Shown here piece by piece: positions 10,701 through 19,489 of a DNA stretch of 48,159 nucleotides (the first letter of the stretch is position 1; every line of letters begins with the position of its first letter). Origin of the DNA: an uncultured Gammaproteobacteria bacterium (GTDB lineage Bacteria; Pseudomonadota; Gammaproteobacteria; PS1; Pseudothioglobaceae); the NCBI GenBank assembly GCA_937896195.1, contig CALBNC010000095.1:1-48159 (forward strand), read 5' to 3'. A program made the translations under genes and the position numbers. The notes below the pieces were generated by a model. It did not search any database. It saw only the letters and a program-made list of their open reading frames with translations, and was not told the origin of the DNA.

Positions 10701-11920
10701 CTAAAGGTCAAGATGTTGAACGATACAAAATTCCTTATGGTGCGGTAGTTCATGTTCAAGAAGGCGGCAAGGTTAAAGCAAAAGAAAAAATTGCCAATTG
10801 GGACCCGCACACACATCCAATTATTACTGAGCAATCAGGTCGAGTTGTATTTGTCGACTTTGAAGAAGGTATTACGGTTAACAGAAATACAGACCCATTA
10901 ACAGGTTTGACTTTCTTTGAAATGATTGGTGAAGCAGAGAGATCTGCAGCAGCTAAAGGTCTTAAGCCAATGATTAAGATGGTGAGCGAAAGTGACTCTG
11001 AAGTTACATTGTCAACGCATTACTTACCGTCAATGGTTAAGATTAACTTAGAAGATAATCAAGTCATTTCAGCCGGTGAAGTTTTAGCTAAAATTCCTAA
11101 AGATCAGTCTAAGACTAGTGATATTACAGGTGGCTTACCACGTGTTGCTGACCTATTCGAAGCTCGTAAAGCAAAAGATCATTCAATTCTTGCGGAAGAG
11201 TCTGGTGTCATTAGCTTTGGTAGTCCTACTAAGAGTAAAGATCGTTTGATTATTACTTCAGCTGAAGGTGAGCCAACTGAAATGATGATTCATAAATGGC
11301 GTCAGATTAATGTTTTCGATGGTGAAACGGTTGAAAAAGGTGATGTGATTTCTGATGGACCATCAAATCCACATGATATCTTACGTTTATTAGGTGTTGA
11401 AGCACTTGCTAACTATGTTGTTAAAGAAGTTCAAAATGTTTACCGCCTACAAGGTGTGAAAATTTCAGATAAACATATTGAAGTTATTGTGAAGCAAATG
11501 TTACGTAAAGTTGAAGTACTTGATTCAGGTGATTCCAAGTTTGTTAATGGTGAGACTGCCGAGTATGTAAGAGTTATTGAAACTAATAAACAATTAGTGG
11601 CTCAAGGTAAATCTGTAGTTACTTATCAAAGACTGCTAATGGGTATTACTAAAGCTTCATTATCAACTGAGTCATTTATCTCAGCTGCCTCTTTCCAAGA
11701 GACAACTAGAGTACTGACAGAAGCTGCTACAACTGGCCGAGTTGATCCGTTATTAGGTCTAAAAGAGAATGTTATTGTTGGTCGTTTAATTCCAGCAGGA
11801 ACAGGTTTTGTGCATCATCAAGAGAGACGTGCTAAGCGCTCCACTACGATGACTCAAAGTGCCGATGCTGAAATAGCGTTAGCAGAAGAGTTAAGTCAAG
11901 CAGAAAAGGTTGAAGAGTAA
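7736..11920 (+). CDS. rpoC: DNA-directed RNA polymerase subunit beta prime
   Basis: RpoC carries the active-site magnesium. The 1394-aa product has the N-terminal zinc-binding cysteines (CLCGKYKR...CEKCG, residues about 70-88) and the catalytic NADFDGDQ motif at residues 459-466. Further on are the trigger-loop region with [16 protein letters not shown] and a second cysteine cluster ([13 protein letters not shown]) near residue 890. GGAGAG precedes the ATG, 13 bp after rpoB. A strong intrinsic terminator follows, so this is the end of the transcription unit. Confidence 0.99.
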   Translation: MKDLLAILKQENKEQDFDAIRVGLASPEKIRSWSYGEVKKPETINYRTFKPEREGLFCAKIFGPIKDFECLCGKYKRMKFRNVVCEKCGVEVTFSKVRRERMGHIELAAPVAHIWYLKSLPSRLGLLMDMTLKDIERVLYFEAFLVTDPGLTPLVYKQLLTEEMYFDAIDEYGEDEFEAKMGAEAIQDILAEMQLEKEAANLREDSINTKSQTKLKKYNKRLKLIDSLIQSGNKPEWMVLKVLPILPPDLRPLVPLDGGRFATSDLNDLYRRVINRNNRLARLLELDAPEIIVRNEKRMLQEAVDSLIDNGRRGRAVMGNNRRPLKSISDMIKGKQGRFRQNLLGKRVDYSGRSVIVCGPYLKLHQCGLPKKMALELFKPFIYNRLQAKGLASTIKAAKKMVEAETPEVWDILEKVVHQHPVLLNRAPTLHRLGIQAFEPLLIEGKAIQLHPLVCGAFNADFDGDQMAVHVPLSEEAQLEARTLMLASNNVLHLASGEPIIVPSQDVILGLYYMTRDKINQKGEDMVFTSPSEALNAYEAGFTTLHAKIKLRIQDYIKNDAGKFEPSSKRIVDTTVGRAIFSRILPKGLSFDLINEAISKKVVSNLIHVCYRTQELKETVMFADQMMYMGFQYSTKSGISFCSNDMIIPDSKADMIEDAELQVKAVQDQYSQGIVTDGERYNKVIDIWSRTSETVAKAMMDEIGFEEFETKDGKTEKLASFNSVYMMADSGARGSPAQMRQLAGMRGLMAKPDGSIIETPIISNFREGLNNLQYFISTHGARKGLADTALKTANSGYLTRRLVDVGQDLVITEEDCGTNNGLIMKAVIDGGNIVQTLGEAVLGRVIAEDVLIPDTYDVLMPKGHLVTLGDSDQINELGVEAIQVRSTITCDTHYGVCASCYGNDMARGHKIGVGEAVGVIAAQSIGEPGTQLTMRTFHIGGAASASTAVSSININVDGTAHFENLKSITNDNSDLVVISRSAEVTIRNTKGQDVERYKIPYGAVVHVQEGGKVKAKEKIANWDPHTHPIITEQSGRVVFVDFEEGITVNRNTDPLTGLTFFEMIGEAERSAAAKGLKPMIKMVSESDSEVTLSTHYLPSMVKINLEDNQVISAGEVLAKIPKDQSKTSDITGGLPRVADLFEARKAKDHSILAEESGVISFGSPTKSKDRLIITSAEGEPTEMMIHKWRQINVFDGETVEKGDVISDGPSNPHDILRLLGVEALANYVVKEVQNVYRLQGVKISDKHIEVIVKQMLRKVEVLDSGDSKFVNGETAEYVRVIETNKQLVAQGKSVVTYQRLLMGITKASLSTESFISAASFQETTRVLTEAATTGRVDPLLGLKENVIVGRLIPAGTGFVHHQERRAKRSTTMTQSADAEIALAEELSQAEKVEE

Positions 11921-11944
11921 TACTATAGCTAATAGCTGAAAATA

Positions 11945-11977
11945 AAACCGCATCTAATTATGGATGCGGTTTTTTTA
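11945..11977 (+). terminator. Intrinsic terminator after rpoC
   Basis: A 7-bp GC-rich stem (CCGCATC at 11948-11954 with GATGCGG at 11963-11969) closes an 8-nt loop and is followed directly by a run of seven T. This is a textbook rho-independent terminator, 25 bp after the rpoC stop. Confidence 0.93.
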
Positions 11978-12003
11978 TGCCTAAAATCCGTTAAAATACC
12001 TAT

Positions 12004-13458
12004 ATGAATAAGACAATTTTTAACGAATATATTGACCAGGGTTATAATCATATACCAGTATTTAGAGAGGTTGTGCTTGATACTGATACCGCATTAGGTC
12101 TATATTTAAAATTAGCAAACAATACCTATAGCTATCTATTTGAATCAGTTCAAGGTGGGGAGAAATGGGGTCGATATTCTATTATCGGACTTCATGCTCA
12201 AACTGTGATCAAAGTGTTTGATTATGAGATTCAAATAGAAAAAGACTCAAATATTATCGAGCGTTTTCAGGTGGAAGATCCTTTAGCGTGGATCGAACAA
12301 TATCAGCAGCAATTTAAGGTACCTGAAATTGCTGATTTACCAGAATTTAATGGCGGGTTAGTCGGATATTTTGGCTATGAAATCATTCGCTATATTGAGC
12401 CTAAGCTCAAAGATATTCAGCTTAAAGATGAGCTTAATATTGCTGATATTTTGTTAATGGTGTCAAATGATTTAGTTGTATTTGATAACTTAGCAAATAA
12501 GGCGTTTTTATTGACACATGTTAATCCTGAAATCCAAAGTTATGATCAGGCAATGGCTTATCTTGATACCATCGAAGCAGATATTGATCGACCGCTTGTT
12601 AAACAAGATTATCAGTCAGACAACCTAACGACACAAGATTTTAGCTCCAGTTTTGGTGAACAAAATTATAAAGATGTTGTTGAGCATATTCAGCGCTATA
12701 TCGTTGCTGGGGATGTTATGCAGGTTGTGCCTTCTCAAAGACTAAGTGCACCTTATAAAGCACCGTCAGTTGAACTTTATCGTCAGCTTAGAAGGCTCAA
12801 TCCTTCTCCTTATATGTATTATTTAAATCTAGGCGATGTTGATATAATCGGCTCATCCCCTGAAATTCTCACACGAGTTGATTCACAAAGGCGTGCTACT
12901 GTTCGTCCAATCGCAGGTACTAGGGCTCGAGGTAAAGACCCAGCACATGATCTAGCACTTGAAAAAGATTTATTAGCTGATGAAAAAGAAATTGCTGAAC
13001 ATTTAATGTTGATTGATCTTGGTCGAAATGACCTTGGAAGAATTGCCAAAACAGGCAGTGTTAAATTAACCGATAAAATGTTTGTTGAGCGCTACTCTCA
13101 TGTCATGCATATTGTTTCTAATGTGGAGTGTGATCTTAAAGATGGTATGAGCGCAATGGATGCACTAAAGGCAACTTTTCCTGCCGGCACACTGAGTGGT
13201 GCACCAAAAGTTCGAGCCATGGAAATTATTAATGAGGTAGAGTCGCTTAAGCGCAATATTTATTCTGGGGCAATTGGCTACCTATCTTGGCATGGTAGCA
13301 TGGACATGGCGATCGCTATTCGTACTGCTATTGTTAAAGATGAGATGCTCTATGTGCAAGCAGGCGCAGGCATTGTGCATGATTCTGTCCCCCAATTGGA
13401 ATGGGATGAAACAATGCATAAAGCACAAGCTTTAATCGCTGCCGCTATAAAAGTATAG
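12004..13458 (+). CDS. trpE: Anthranilate synthase component I
   Basis: TrpE converts chorismate, with ammonia from TrpG, into anthranilate, the first step of tryptophan synthesis. The 484-aa product has the N-terminal regulatory region with FESVQGGEKWGRYSIIG (the tryptophan-feedback area). The C-terminal chorismate-binding domain contains VPSQRLS, SSPEIL, RPIAGTRARG, LIDLGRNDLGR, PAGTLSGAPKVRAMEI and GAIGYLS. The feedback-site motif and length favour TrpE over PabB. No trpG, trpD or trpC is adjacent, so the other trp genes must lie elsewhere. There is no clear ribosome-binding site before the ATG, which lies 27 bp after the rpoC terminator. Confidence 0.93.
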   Translation: MNKTIFNEYIDQGYNHIPVFREVVLDTDTALGLYLKLANNTYSYLFESVQGGEKWGRYSIIGLHAQTVIKVFDYEIQIEKDSNIIERFQVEDPLAWIEQYQQQFKVPEIADLPEFNGGLVGYFGYEIIRYIEPKLKDIQLKDELNIADILLMVSNDLVVFDNLANKAFLLTHVNPEIQSYDQAMAYLDTIEADIDRPLVKQDYQSDNLTTQDFSSSFGEQNYKDVVEHIQRYIVAGDVMQVVPSQRLSAPYKAPSVELYRQLRRLNPSPYMYYLNLGDVDIIGSSPEILTRVDSQRRATVRPIAGTRARGKDPAHDLALEKDLLADEKEIAEHLMLIDLGRNDLGRIAKTGSVKLTDKMFVERYSHVMHIVSNVECDLKDGMSAMDALKATFPAGTLSGAPKVRAMEIINEVESLKRNIYSGAIGYLSWHGSMDMAIAIRTAIVKDEMLYVQAGAGIVHDSVPQLEWDETMHKAQALIAAAIKV

Positions 13459-13532
13459 GCGCAATATAAACATTTAATAATGTAGTTGCATTTACGTTAA
13501 AAATGTATAACATAGGTTAATTAGTAGGGTTT

Positions 13533-13560
13533 AACCCCTGTTATGGGGTTTATTTTTTTA
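13533..13560 (+). terminator. Hairpin with T-tract in the sox leader
   Basis: AACCCC (13533-13538) pairs with GGGGTT (13545-13550) around a 6-nt loop, followed by TATTTTTTTA. This looks like a rho-independent terminator. It ends only about 6 bases before the soxX ribosome-binding site, leaving no room for a promoter between them. It may end trpE transcription, attenuate sox transcription, or both. Confidence 0.75.
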
Positions 13561-13578
13561 TATAAAGAGGAGAGAAAC

Positions 13579-13926
13579 ATGAAGAGAACTATTTCTTCCA
13601 TTTCAGCAGTAGCCGCTCTAGCCGCATTATTTGTAATGCCGTTACAAGCTGGTGCTAAAGAAATGACAGACGAAGAGGTTACTTTTGGTCGTAAAGCGGG
13701 TAATTGTTTAGCATGCCATATGATTCCAGGCGGAAACCTGCCAGGTAACATTGGTCCACCACTTCTTGCAATGAAAGCAAGATTTCCAAATAAAGCTGAT
13801 TTAAGAGCTCAAATTTGGGATGCAACAGCAAAAAACCCAAATACAATCATGCCTCCTTTTGGAAAGCATGGTGTTTTGTCTGATAAGCAAATCGATCAAG
13901 TGACTAACTATATTTACACAAAATAA
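13579..13926 (+). CDS. soxX: Sulfur-oxidation c-type cytochrome SoxX
   Basis: SoxX is the small cytochrome of SoxXA, the periplasmic enzyme that oxidatively couples thiosulfate to the SoxY carrier cysteine. The 115-aa product has a signal peptide (about residues 1-26), one heme-binding motif CLACH (C43, C46, H47) and a likely axial methionine, M91, in IMPPFGKHG. The C-terminal helix LSDKQIDQVTNYIYT is typical of class I cytochromes. I chose the ATG at 13579 because it follows a strong AGAGGAGAG site; the in-frame upstream codon would lie in the hairpin. It starts the soxXYZA-K cassette. Confidence 0.93.
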   Translation: MKRTISSISAVAALAALFVMPLQAGAKEMTDEEVTFGRKAGNCLACHMIPGGNLPGNIGPPLLAMKARFPNKADLRAQIWDATAKNPNTIMPPFGKHGVLSDKQIDQVTNYIYTK

Positions 13927-13936
13927 GGAGAATAAG

Positions 13937-14383
13937 ATGCAAAGAAGATTATTTCTAAAAAGCGCAATGGCAGGTTCTGCAGTTGCAACAGCAGTAGGCG
14001 CAGGCTTACTAACACCTTCAATGGTATTTGCAAACACTGCAGATTTTAAAGCGAAATCAGATGCAGCAACTGCATCTATAGCGGCAGCAGGCAAGGGTTC
14101 ATTTCAATTTAAAGCGCCTAAAATCGCTGAGAACGGTGCAGTAGTTCCAGTAACTGTAGATGCGTCTAAGATGGAAGGCGTGACAAACATCTCTATCTCT
14201 GTTACTAAAAACGGTACACCTTTAGCAGCTTCTTTTAATATATCTGGTAGCGCTCAAGGTTATGTTTCTACTCGTATTAAAATGGGTACAACATCTCCAG
14301 TGGTAGCATTAGTTACTGCAGGTGGAGTAACTACTCAAGTTACTCAAGAAGTTAAAGTAACAATTGGCGGCTGTGGCGGTTAA
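13937..14383 (+). CDS. soxY: Sulfur carrier protein SoxY
   Basis: SoxY carries sulfur intermediates as a covalent adduct on a C-terminal cysteine while Sox enzymes act on them. The 148-aa product has a twin-arginine signal (RRLFLK at residues 3-8, hydrophobic stretch to about 32), consistent with folding with SoxZ before Tat export. It ends with the GGCGG swinging arm, its cysteine at residue 146. A TAAGGAG site precedes the ATG, 10 bp after soxX. All catalytic features are intact. Confidence 0.96.
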   Translation: MQRRLFLKSAMAGSAVATAVGAGLLTPSMVFANTADFKAKSDAATASIAAAGKGSFQFKAPKIAENGAVVPVTVDASKMEGVTNISISVTKNGTPLAASFNISGSAQGYVSTRIKMGTTSPVVALVTAGGVTTQVTQEVKVTIGGCGG

Positions 14384-14420
14384 TTCGGTAACCGAATCAA
14401 ACAAATAAGGAGAATATAAG

Positions 14421-14723
14421 ATGGGATCAATTAAATTAAAACCAAAAGCAATAAAAGGTGTAATCGGTATTAAGGCGCTTATTAAGCACCCTATGGAAAC
14501 TGGTTTACGTAAAAATAAAGGTAAATTAGTACCTGCAAATCATATTGTACATATGGTAGTTTCTCATAACGGTACAGTTGTGGTAGATGCAGATATTGGT
14601 AGTACTATTTCTAAAGATCCGTATTTTAAGTTTGATGTTGCTGGCGCTAAAGGCGACACAATCGAACTTAAGTACAAAGACAACAACGGTAAGACCGGTT
14701 CTGAGACTGCAAAGTCTTCGTAA
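14421..14723 (+). CDS. soxZ: Sulfur carrier partner SoxZ
   Basis: SoxZ forms a heterodimer with SoxY and presents the SoxY arm to SoxXA and SoxB. The 100-aa product has no signal peptide, as expected of a protein exported with SoxY through Tat. It has the family's immunoglobulin-like beta pattern, including KALIKHPMETGLRK and VVSHNGTVVVDAD near residues 16-62. A TAAGGAG site precedes the ATG, 37 bp after soxY. Confidence 0.95.
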   Translation: MGSIKLKPKAIKGVIGIKALIKHPMETGLRKNKGKLVPANHIVHMVVSHNGTVVVDADIGSTISKDPYFKFDVAGAKGDTIELKYKDNNGKTGSETAKSS

Positions 14724-14749
14724 TCTCTTACTAAAGAGGAGAGAGAGAA

Positions 14750-15565
14750 ATGAAAAAACTAATAACAATGGTAGCCGGTATTGGCTTTTTAGTTGGAGCG
14801 GCATCAGCAGATGTGGCTTCTGACCAAAAAGATTTGATCGGTTATTTTAAAGCACTTAAGCCTAATGTTGAGTTTGCAGACTACACCAATGGTGTTTATG
14901 CATACGATGAAGGTTCAAGAGATCAATTTGAAGAAATTTTAGATGGTATTCCTCCATATGAGGAAGCTGTTGAAAAAGGCGGAAAAGAGTTTGTTGAGTA
15001 CGGTCTTAATAAGTGTGCTGCACTTAAAGATCCTGCTGCAGCTCGTGTGAAGCACCCTTACTTTGATAATGCAACTCAAAAAGTTGTAACTCTTGAAGCG
15101 GTTCTTAAAGCGTGCTACCTAGAACAAACGGGTAAGAAGCTAGGCTCTAAGAAAGGAAAAATCGCGCGCATTAGTGCATGGATTTCTGATCAAGCGGCTG
15201 GCGAAAAAGTCAATGTAAAAGTTGAAGGTGCTGGCGCAAATGCTGCTTACAACCAAGGTAAAGCTTACTTCTATGGAAAGCGTGGTGAATTCAATATGTC
15301 ATGTGCAGATTGTCATGTATACAATGCTGGTAAAAAAGCTCGTGCTGACATCTTGTCACCTGCGTTAGGTCATGCAACACACGTTCCAATGTATCGTGCT
15401 AAGTGGGCTGGTTTAGGTACTATGCAACGTCGTTATGGTGGTTGTTTGAGCAATATGCGTGCTAAGCCAATCAGTGCTCAATCTGAGTTAATGAATAACT
15501 TAGAGTATTTCCATCAAGCAATGAGTAACGGTCTAGAAATTACTGCCAATCGTTACAGAAAATAG
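14750..15565 (+). CDS. soxA: Sulfur-oxidation cytochrome SoxA (single-heme type)
   Basis: SoxA holds the catalytic heme of SoxXA, where thiosulfate is joined to SoxY. The 271-aa product has a signal peptide (cleavage near residue 20), one heme motif CADCH (C185, C188, H189) and a cysteine at 232 in RRYGGCLSNMRAKP. That last cysteine corresponds to the persulfide-modified catalytic ligand of the family. The N-terminal half has lost the second heme motif seen in diheme SoxA but keeps two cysteines (C89, C122) that probably form a disulfide. A GAGGAGAG site precedes the ATG. Confidence 0.93.
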   Translation: MKKLITMVAGIGFLVGAASADVASDQKDLIGYFKALKPNVEFADYTNGVYAYDEGSRDQFEEILDGIPPYEEAVEKGGKEFVEYGLNKCAALKDPAAARVKHPYFDNATQKVVTLEAVLKACYLEQTGKKLGSKKGKIARISAWISDQAAGEKVNVKVEGAGANAAYNQGKAYFYGKRGEFNMSCADCHVYNAGKKARADILSPALGHATHVPMYRAKWAGLGTMQRRYGGCLSNMRAKPISAQSELMNNLEYFHQAMSNGLEITANRYRK

Positions 15566-15574
15566 GAGAATAAT

Positions 15575-15895
15575 ATGAAAAAGATACTAATAACAGCTCT
15601 ATCAGTATTCGCCTTAACAGCTCAAGCTGATTTTTTAGGCGCTTCACATGACTGGAACAATGGTTCTTCTGATCCGTTCAAGTCTGCTATTTCTGCTGCT
15701 GAAACTGGCTATAAAGCCAACTTAGCAGTAAATATGGCTTGGCGTGATACAGAAGAGATGATTAAGGATGCTAAAAAACTAAATGCTGCAGGTAAAACTG
15801 CTGCTGCAGTTAAGTTAGCAAACGAAGCTCATCATCAGACAGTACAAGCTACTGCTCAAGTTGATGCGGCTTTAACTGCTGATCTTCGCTTATAA
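15575..15895 (+). CDS. soxK: Probable SoxXA-binding protein SoxK
   Basis: The 106-aa product has a signal peptide ending near residue 18 (LTAQA). The mature part is helical with an alanine-rich C-terminal half and conserved-looking SDPFKSAISAAE and AWRDTEEMIKDAKKLNAAGK segments. It has no cysteine or heme motif. Its size, export signal and position 9 bp after soxA match SoxK/SAXB, a small protein that binds SoxXA and raises its activity in other sulfur oxidisers. A TAGGAG site precedes the ATG and a terminator follows. The name is inferred mainly from context and helix pattern. Confidence 0.72.
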   Translation: MKKILITALSVFALTAQADFLGASHDWNNGSSDPFKSAISAAETGYKANLAVNMAWRDTEEMIKDAKKLNAAGKTAAAVKLANEAHHQTVQATAQVDAALTADLRL

Positions 15896-15915
15896 TATAA
15901 GCTAAGATTTTTATA

Positions 15916-15944
15916 AAAATACCCCTTAGTTGGGGTATTTTTTT
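15916..15944 (+). terminator. Intrinsic terminator of the sox cassette
   Basis: ATACCCC pairs with GGGGTAT around a 6-nt loop (15926-15931), flanked by an A-run upstream and a long T-run downstream. It lies 20 bp after the last sox gene and before dnaE, giving the sox unit a sharp end. Confidence 0.92.
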
Positions 15945-16017
15945 GTCTGAAATAAAGTTAATCATTTTCTAAAATTGATGGATAATTAATTGCTATATTA
16001 TTTTTAAAACCCTTTTT

Positions 16018-19000
16018 ATGCCCAGCTCCAGTTTTTGCCATCTACACTGTCAAAGTGAGTTTTCAGTTGTTAACTCTCTAATACGTATACCTAAATTAAT
16101 CGATAAAGCGGTTGAATTAGGCATGGATAGCGTGGCATTAACGGATGAATCTAACTTATATGCTGCGGTTAAGTTTTATCAAAAAGCAATCATAGCTAAT
16201 ATTAAGCCAATTTTTGGCGCACGTATTAATATTGCAGATGAAGAGGGTGAGTTTTATTCTGTCTTATTACTATGTCAAAACCACCAAGGTTTTTTAAATT
16301 TATCAGAACTTATTTCTTTGTCTTATATGCAAGAGCAGTCTATAGAGGGTGTCTGTATTAGTGAAGCACAATTAGAAACATATAATGAGGGTTTGATTCT
16401 AATTGCTAGCCCTGTTTATAGTGATGTTGCAAAAAATTTACTCAGTAATAAAATTTTAGAAGCACAGCAAAAAGCCAGTCATTGGAAAAATATTTTTGAT
16501 AGTCGTTATTATCTTAGTGTGCAAAGAACATCTAGAGAGTTTGATGAGCGCCACCTGCATTTGTGTATTAATTTAGCATTGGAATTAGATATTGCTGTTG
16601 TTGCAACTAACGATGTCCAATTTCTTGTTAAGGATGATTTTGATGCCCATGAGGCGCGTATTTGTATCTCACAAGGTGGCTTATTAGATGACGCACGTCG
16701 TGTGAGTCACTTTTCCAATCAACAGTATTTAAAGTCAGATGCACAAATGCAAGAGTTGTTTTCTGACTTACCTGAGGTTCTTGAAAATACAGTGCAAGTT
16801 GCCCAACGTTGCAATGTTCACTTTGAGCTTCATCAAAAAAATTATTTGCCAGATTTCCCAGTTCCAGAAGGTCTAAGTATTACTGAGTTTTTTACGCTTG
16901 AATCTGAGCGTGGCCTAGATTCTCGCCTACAAGGGCTTGAGGTGGATAAGGCGGAGTATGAAGCTAGGCTTAAATTCGAGCTAGACGTTATTATTCAAAT
17001 GGATTTTCCGGGTTATTTTCTTATTGTGGCAGACTTTATTCAGTGGTCAAAAGATAATGATATTCCAGTCGGCCCTGGTCGAGGTTCGGGTGCAGGCTCT
17101 TTAGTGGCTTATGTATTAGGTATTACCAATGTTGACCCTATCAAACATGAATTACTCTTTGAGCGATTTTTAAACCCTGAACGCGTTTCAATGCCAGATT
17201 TTGACATTGACTTTTGCACAGATCGACGTGATGAAGTTATTGATTATGTGGCTAAAAAATATGGCCGCGAAAAGGTGTCACAAATTATTACTTATGGCAC
17301 CATGGCCGCCAAGGGAGTTGTGCGCGATGTCGGCCGTGTACTCGGCCACCCTTATGGTTTTAGTGATAGATTATCTAAGCTTATTCCAAACGATTTAAAA
17401 ATGACATTAGATAAAGCGCTAATGCCAGAATCTGAAGGTGGCTCGGACGATTTACTTGCACGCTACGGCTCGGAAGAGGCGGTCACTAATTTAATTAATC
17501 TATCTAAAAAATTAGAAGGTGTAGTAAGAAATGTTGGCACACACGCTGGTGGTGTTGTTATTGCGCCGAGTAAGATTAGTGATTTCTGTCCTGTTTATAA
17601 AGGCCCGGGTGAAGATGATGGCGTGGTTTCACAGTTTGATAAAGATGATGTCGAAGCAGTTGGCTTAGTAAAGTTTGACTTTTTAGGTTTGTCTAATTTA
17701 ACAGTTATCCATAAGACTATCAAAATGATTGAGGCCAAAGGCTTAAGTGATGAGAAAATTGACCTTGATAGACTGCCACTCGATGATAAAAAAGTTTATG
17801 AGCTTTTACAACGTTGTGATACCACTGGAATTTTCCAGCTGGAATCTGATGGTATGCGTAGTTATTTGAAAAAACTCCAGGCGGATAATTTTGAAGATAT
17901 TGTTGCCATGCTAGCCCTATATCGCCCAGGTCCACTGGATGCTGGCATGGTAGATGACTACATTAATGTAAAGCACGGTGCTCAAGTTAAATACCCACAC
18001 CCAATGTTAAAAGAGATTCTTGCACCAACTAATGGCGTGTTTTTATACCAAGAACAAGTGATGAAATCTGCTCAAGTTATGGCAGGCTATTCACTGGGTG
18101 GTGCGGACTTATTGCGTCGTGCTATGGGTAAAAAGAAAGTAGAAGAGATGGATCGTCAGCGTAGTGTTTTTGTGGAAGGTGCTGCTGAAAAAAATATTGA
18201 TGAGAAAAAAGCAAATGAAATTTTTGATCTGATTGATAAATTCTCAGGGTATGGATTTAACAAATCACACTCAGTTGCTTACGCTTATGTGTCTTACCAT
18301 ACAGCTTGGTTGAAATCTCACTATCCAGCACCTTTTATGGCTGCAGTTTTATCAGGCATGATGGATGACACGGATCGAGTATCGTTTACAGTGAGTGAAA
18401 TTCTTAAAATGGGGTTAAAAGTGAATAGCCCTAATGTGTGTGAATCCGATTATCAATTTAGCATTGCAGATGACAAAACAGTTGTTTATGGTTTGGGCGC
18501 TATTAAAGGCGTAGGTGAGGCTTTAGTTGAAAGAGTTATGGCAGAGCGTCAGGCTAATGGTGTTTTTAAAGATTTGTTTGATTTTTGTTTTAGAATCGAA
18601 AAGCGCTATTTGAATAAACGCGCACTAGAGGCATTAATTTATAGTGGTGCATTAGATGTATTTGACGTTTCAAGAGCAAGTTTGATTAAGACTTACCCAG
18701 TAGCTGTCAAACAGGCAGAACAACGTCAAAATGATCATTCTAGTGGCCAGAGTGGTTTGTTTTCTATTGTTGAGGAGCATGTAGAATATGAGGCTCATTA
18801 TTCGAATGCACCTGATTTTTCTTTCCGACAACGCCTGCAACTAGAAAAAATGGTCATGGGTTATTATTTTTATGACCATCCAACCGATGAATATAAGGCA
18901 GATGCCAAACATATAAATGCCACATTACCTTCTGAAATACGCTTTAGGAACAATAAAGATGTGCGTGTACTGGCGCTAATTTCTGAGCTACGCTATCGCC

Positions 19001-19455
19001 CTACTCGTAAAGGAGGACAGATCGCTATTGTTACTGTTGAAGATGGCCATACTTTACTCAATGCTGTTGTTTTTTCAAAATCTCTTGGTGAAGTTAGCGA
19101 TAAATTGATTGTGGACAATGTGGTGATTATTTCAGGCAAGATTCAGCGAGATGATTATCGAGATGGTTGGCAGGTTATTGTTGATAAGATTGAAGATATT
19201 AATGAAGTGAAAGTGAATTATGCTAAAGGCTTTGAAGTTAAGCTTGATGAGCGCCACCAATCAATATTCCCTAAACTATATCAAGTATTAGCAGAGCACA
19301 AGGGAATATGCCCAGTTAAAATTTCTTATAGTACCAAACGATTAAAAGGCAGTGCGCCATTAATCAAAGAAGTTAGTGTTAATCCAGAGCAATCTTTAAT
19401 AGATGCGATTAATGCATTAACTCTGACACAGGCTAGCAAGATTCACTATCATTGA
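16018..19455 (+). CDS. dnaE: DNA polymerase III subunit alpha
   Basis: DnaE is the replicative polymerase catalytic subunit. The 1145-aa product is near the E. coli length (1160). It starts with a PHP domain (FCHLHCQSEFSVVNSLI). It contains the palm motifs GPGRGSGAGSLVAY and PDFDIDF (residues 393-399, with the catalytic aspartates), the ALYRPGPLDAGM segment and GYGFNKSHSVAYA. A C-terminal OB-fold region follows (about 960-1060). There is no clear ribosome-binding site before the ATG. It converges on comEC with a 34-bp gap. Confidence 0.98.
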   Translation: MPSSSFCHLHCQSEFSVVNSLIRIPKLIDKAVELGMDSVALTDESNLYAAVKFYQKAIIANIKPIFGARINIADEEGEFYSVLLLCQNHQGFLNLSELISLSYMQEQSIEGVCISEAQLETYNEGLILIASPVYSDVAKNLLSNKILEAQQKASHWKNIFDSRYYLSVQRTSREFDERHLHLCINLALELDIAVVATNDVQFLVKDDFDAHEARICISQGGLLDDARRVSHFSNQQYLKSDAQMQELFSDLPEVLENTVQVAQRCNVHFELHQKNYLPDFPVPEGLSITEFFTLESERGLDSRLQGLEVDKAEYEARLKFELDVIIQMDFPGYFLIVADFIQWSKDNDIPVGPGRGSGAGSLVAYVLGITNVDPIKHELLFERFLNPERVSMPDFDIDFCTDRRDEVIDYVAKKYGREKVSQIITYGTMAAKGVVRDVGRVLGHPYGFSDRLSKLIPNDLKMTLDKALMPESEGGSDDLLARYGSEEAVTNLINLSKKLEGVVRNVGTHAGGVVIAPSKISDFCPVYKGPGEDDGVVSQFDKDDVEAVGLVKFDFLGLSNLTVIHKTIKMIEAKGLSDEKIDLDRLPLDDKKVYELLQRCDTTGIFQLESDGMRSYLKKLQADNFEDIVAMLALYRPGPLDAGMVDDYINVKHGAQVKYPHPMLKEILAPTNGVFLYQEQVMKSAQVMAGYSLGGADLLRRAMGKKKVEEMDRQRSVFVEGAAEKNIDEKKANEIFDLIDKFSGYGFNKSHSVAYAYVSYHTAWLKSHYPAPFMAAVLSGMMDDTDRVSFTVSEILKMGLKVNSPNVCESDYQFSIADDKTVVYGLGAIKGVGEALVERVMAERQANGVFKDLFDFCFRIEKRYLNKRALEALIYSGALDVFDVSRASLIKTYPVAVKQAEQRQNDHSSGQSGLFSIVEEHVEYEAHYSNAPDFSFRQRLQLEKMVMGYYFYDHPTDEYKADAKHINATLPSEIRFRNNKDVRVLALISELRYRPTRKGGQIAIVTVEDGHTLLNAVVFSKSLGEVSDKLIVDNVVIISGKIQRDDYRDGWQVIVDKIEDINEVKVNYAKGFEVKLDERHQSIFPKLYQVLAEHKGICPVKISYSTKRLKGSAPLIKEVSVNPEQSLIDAINALTLTQASKIHYH

Positions 19456-19489
19456 TTAATTTTAGACTTCTCAATACTCAATAAATTCA

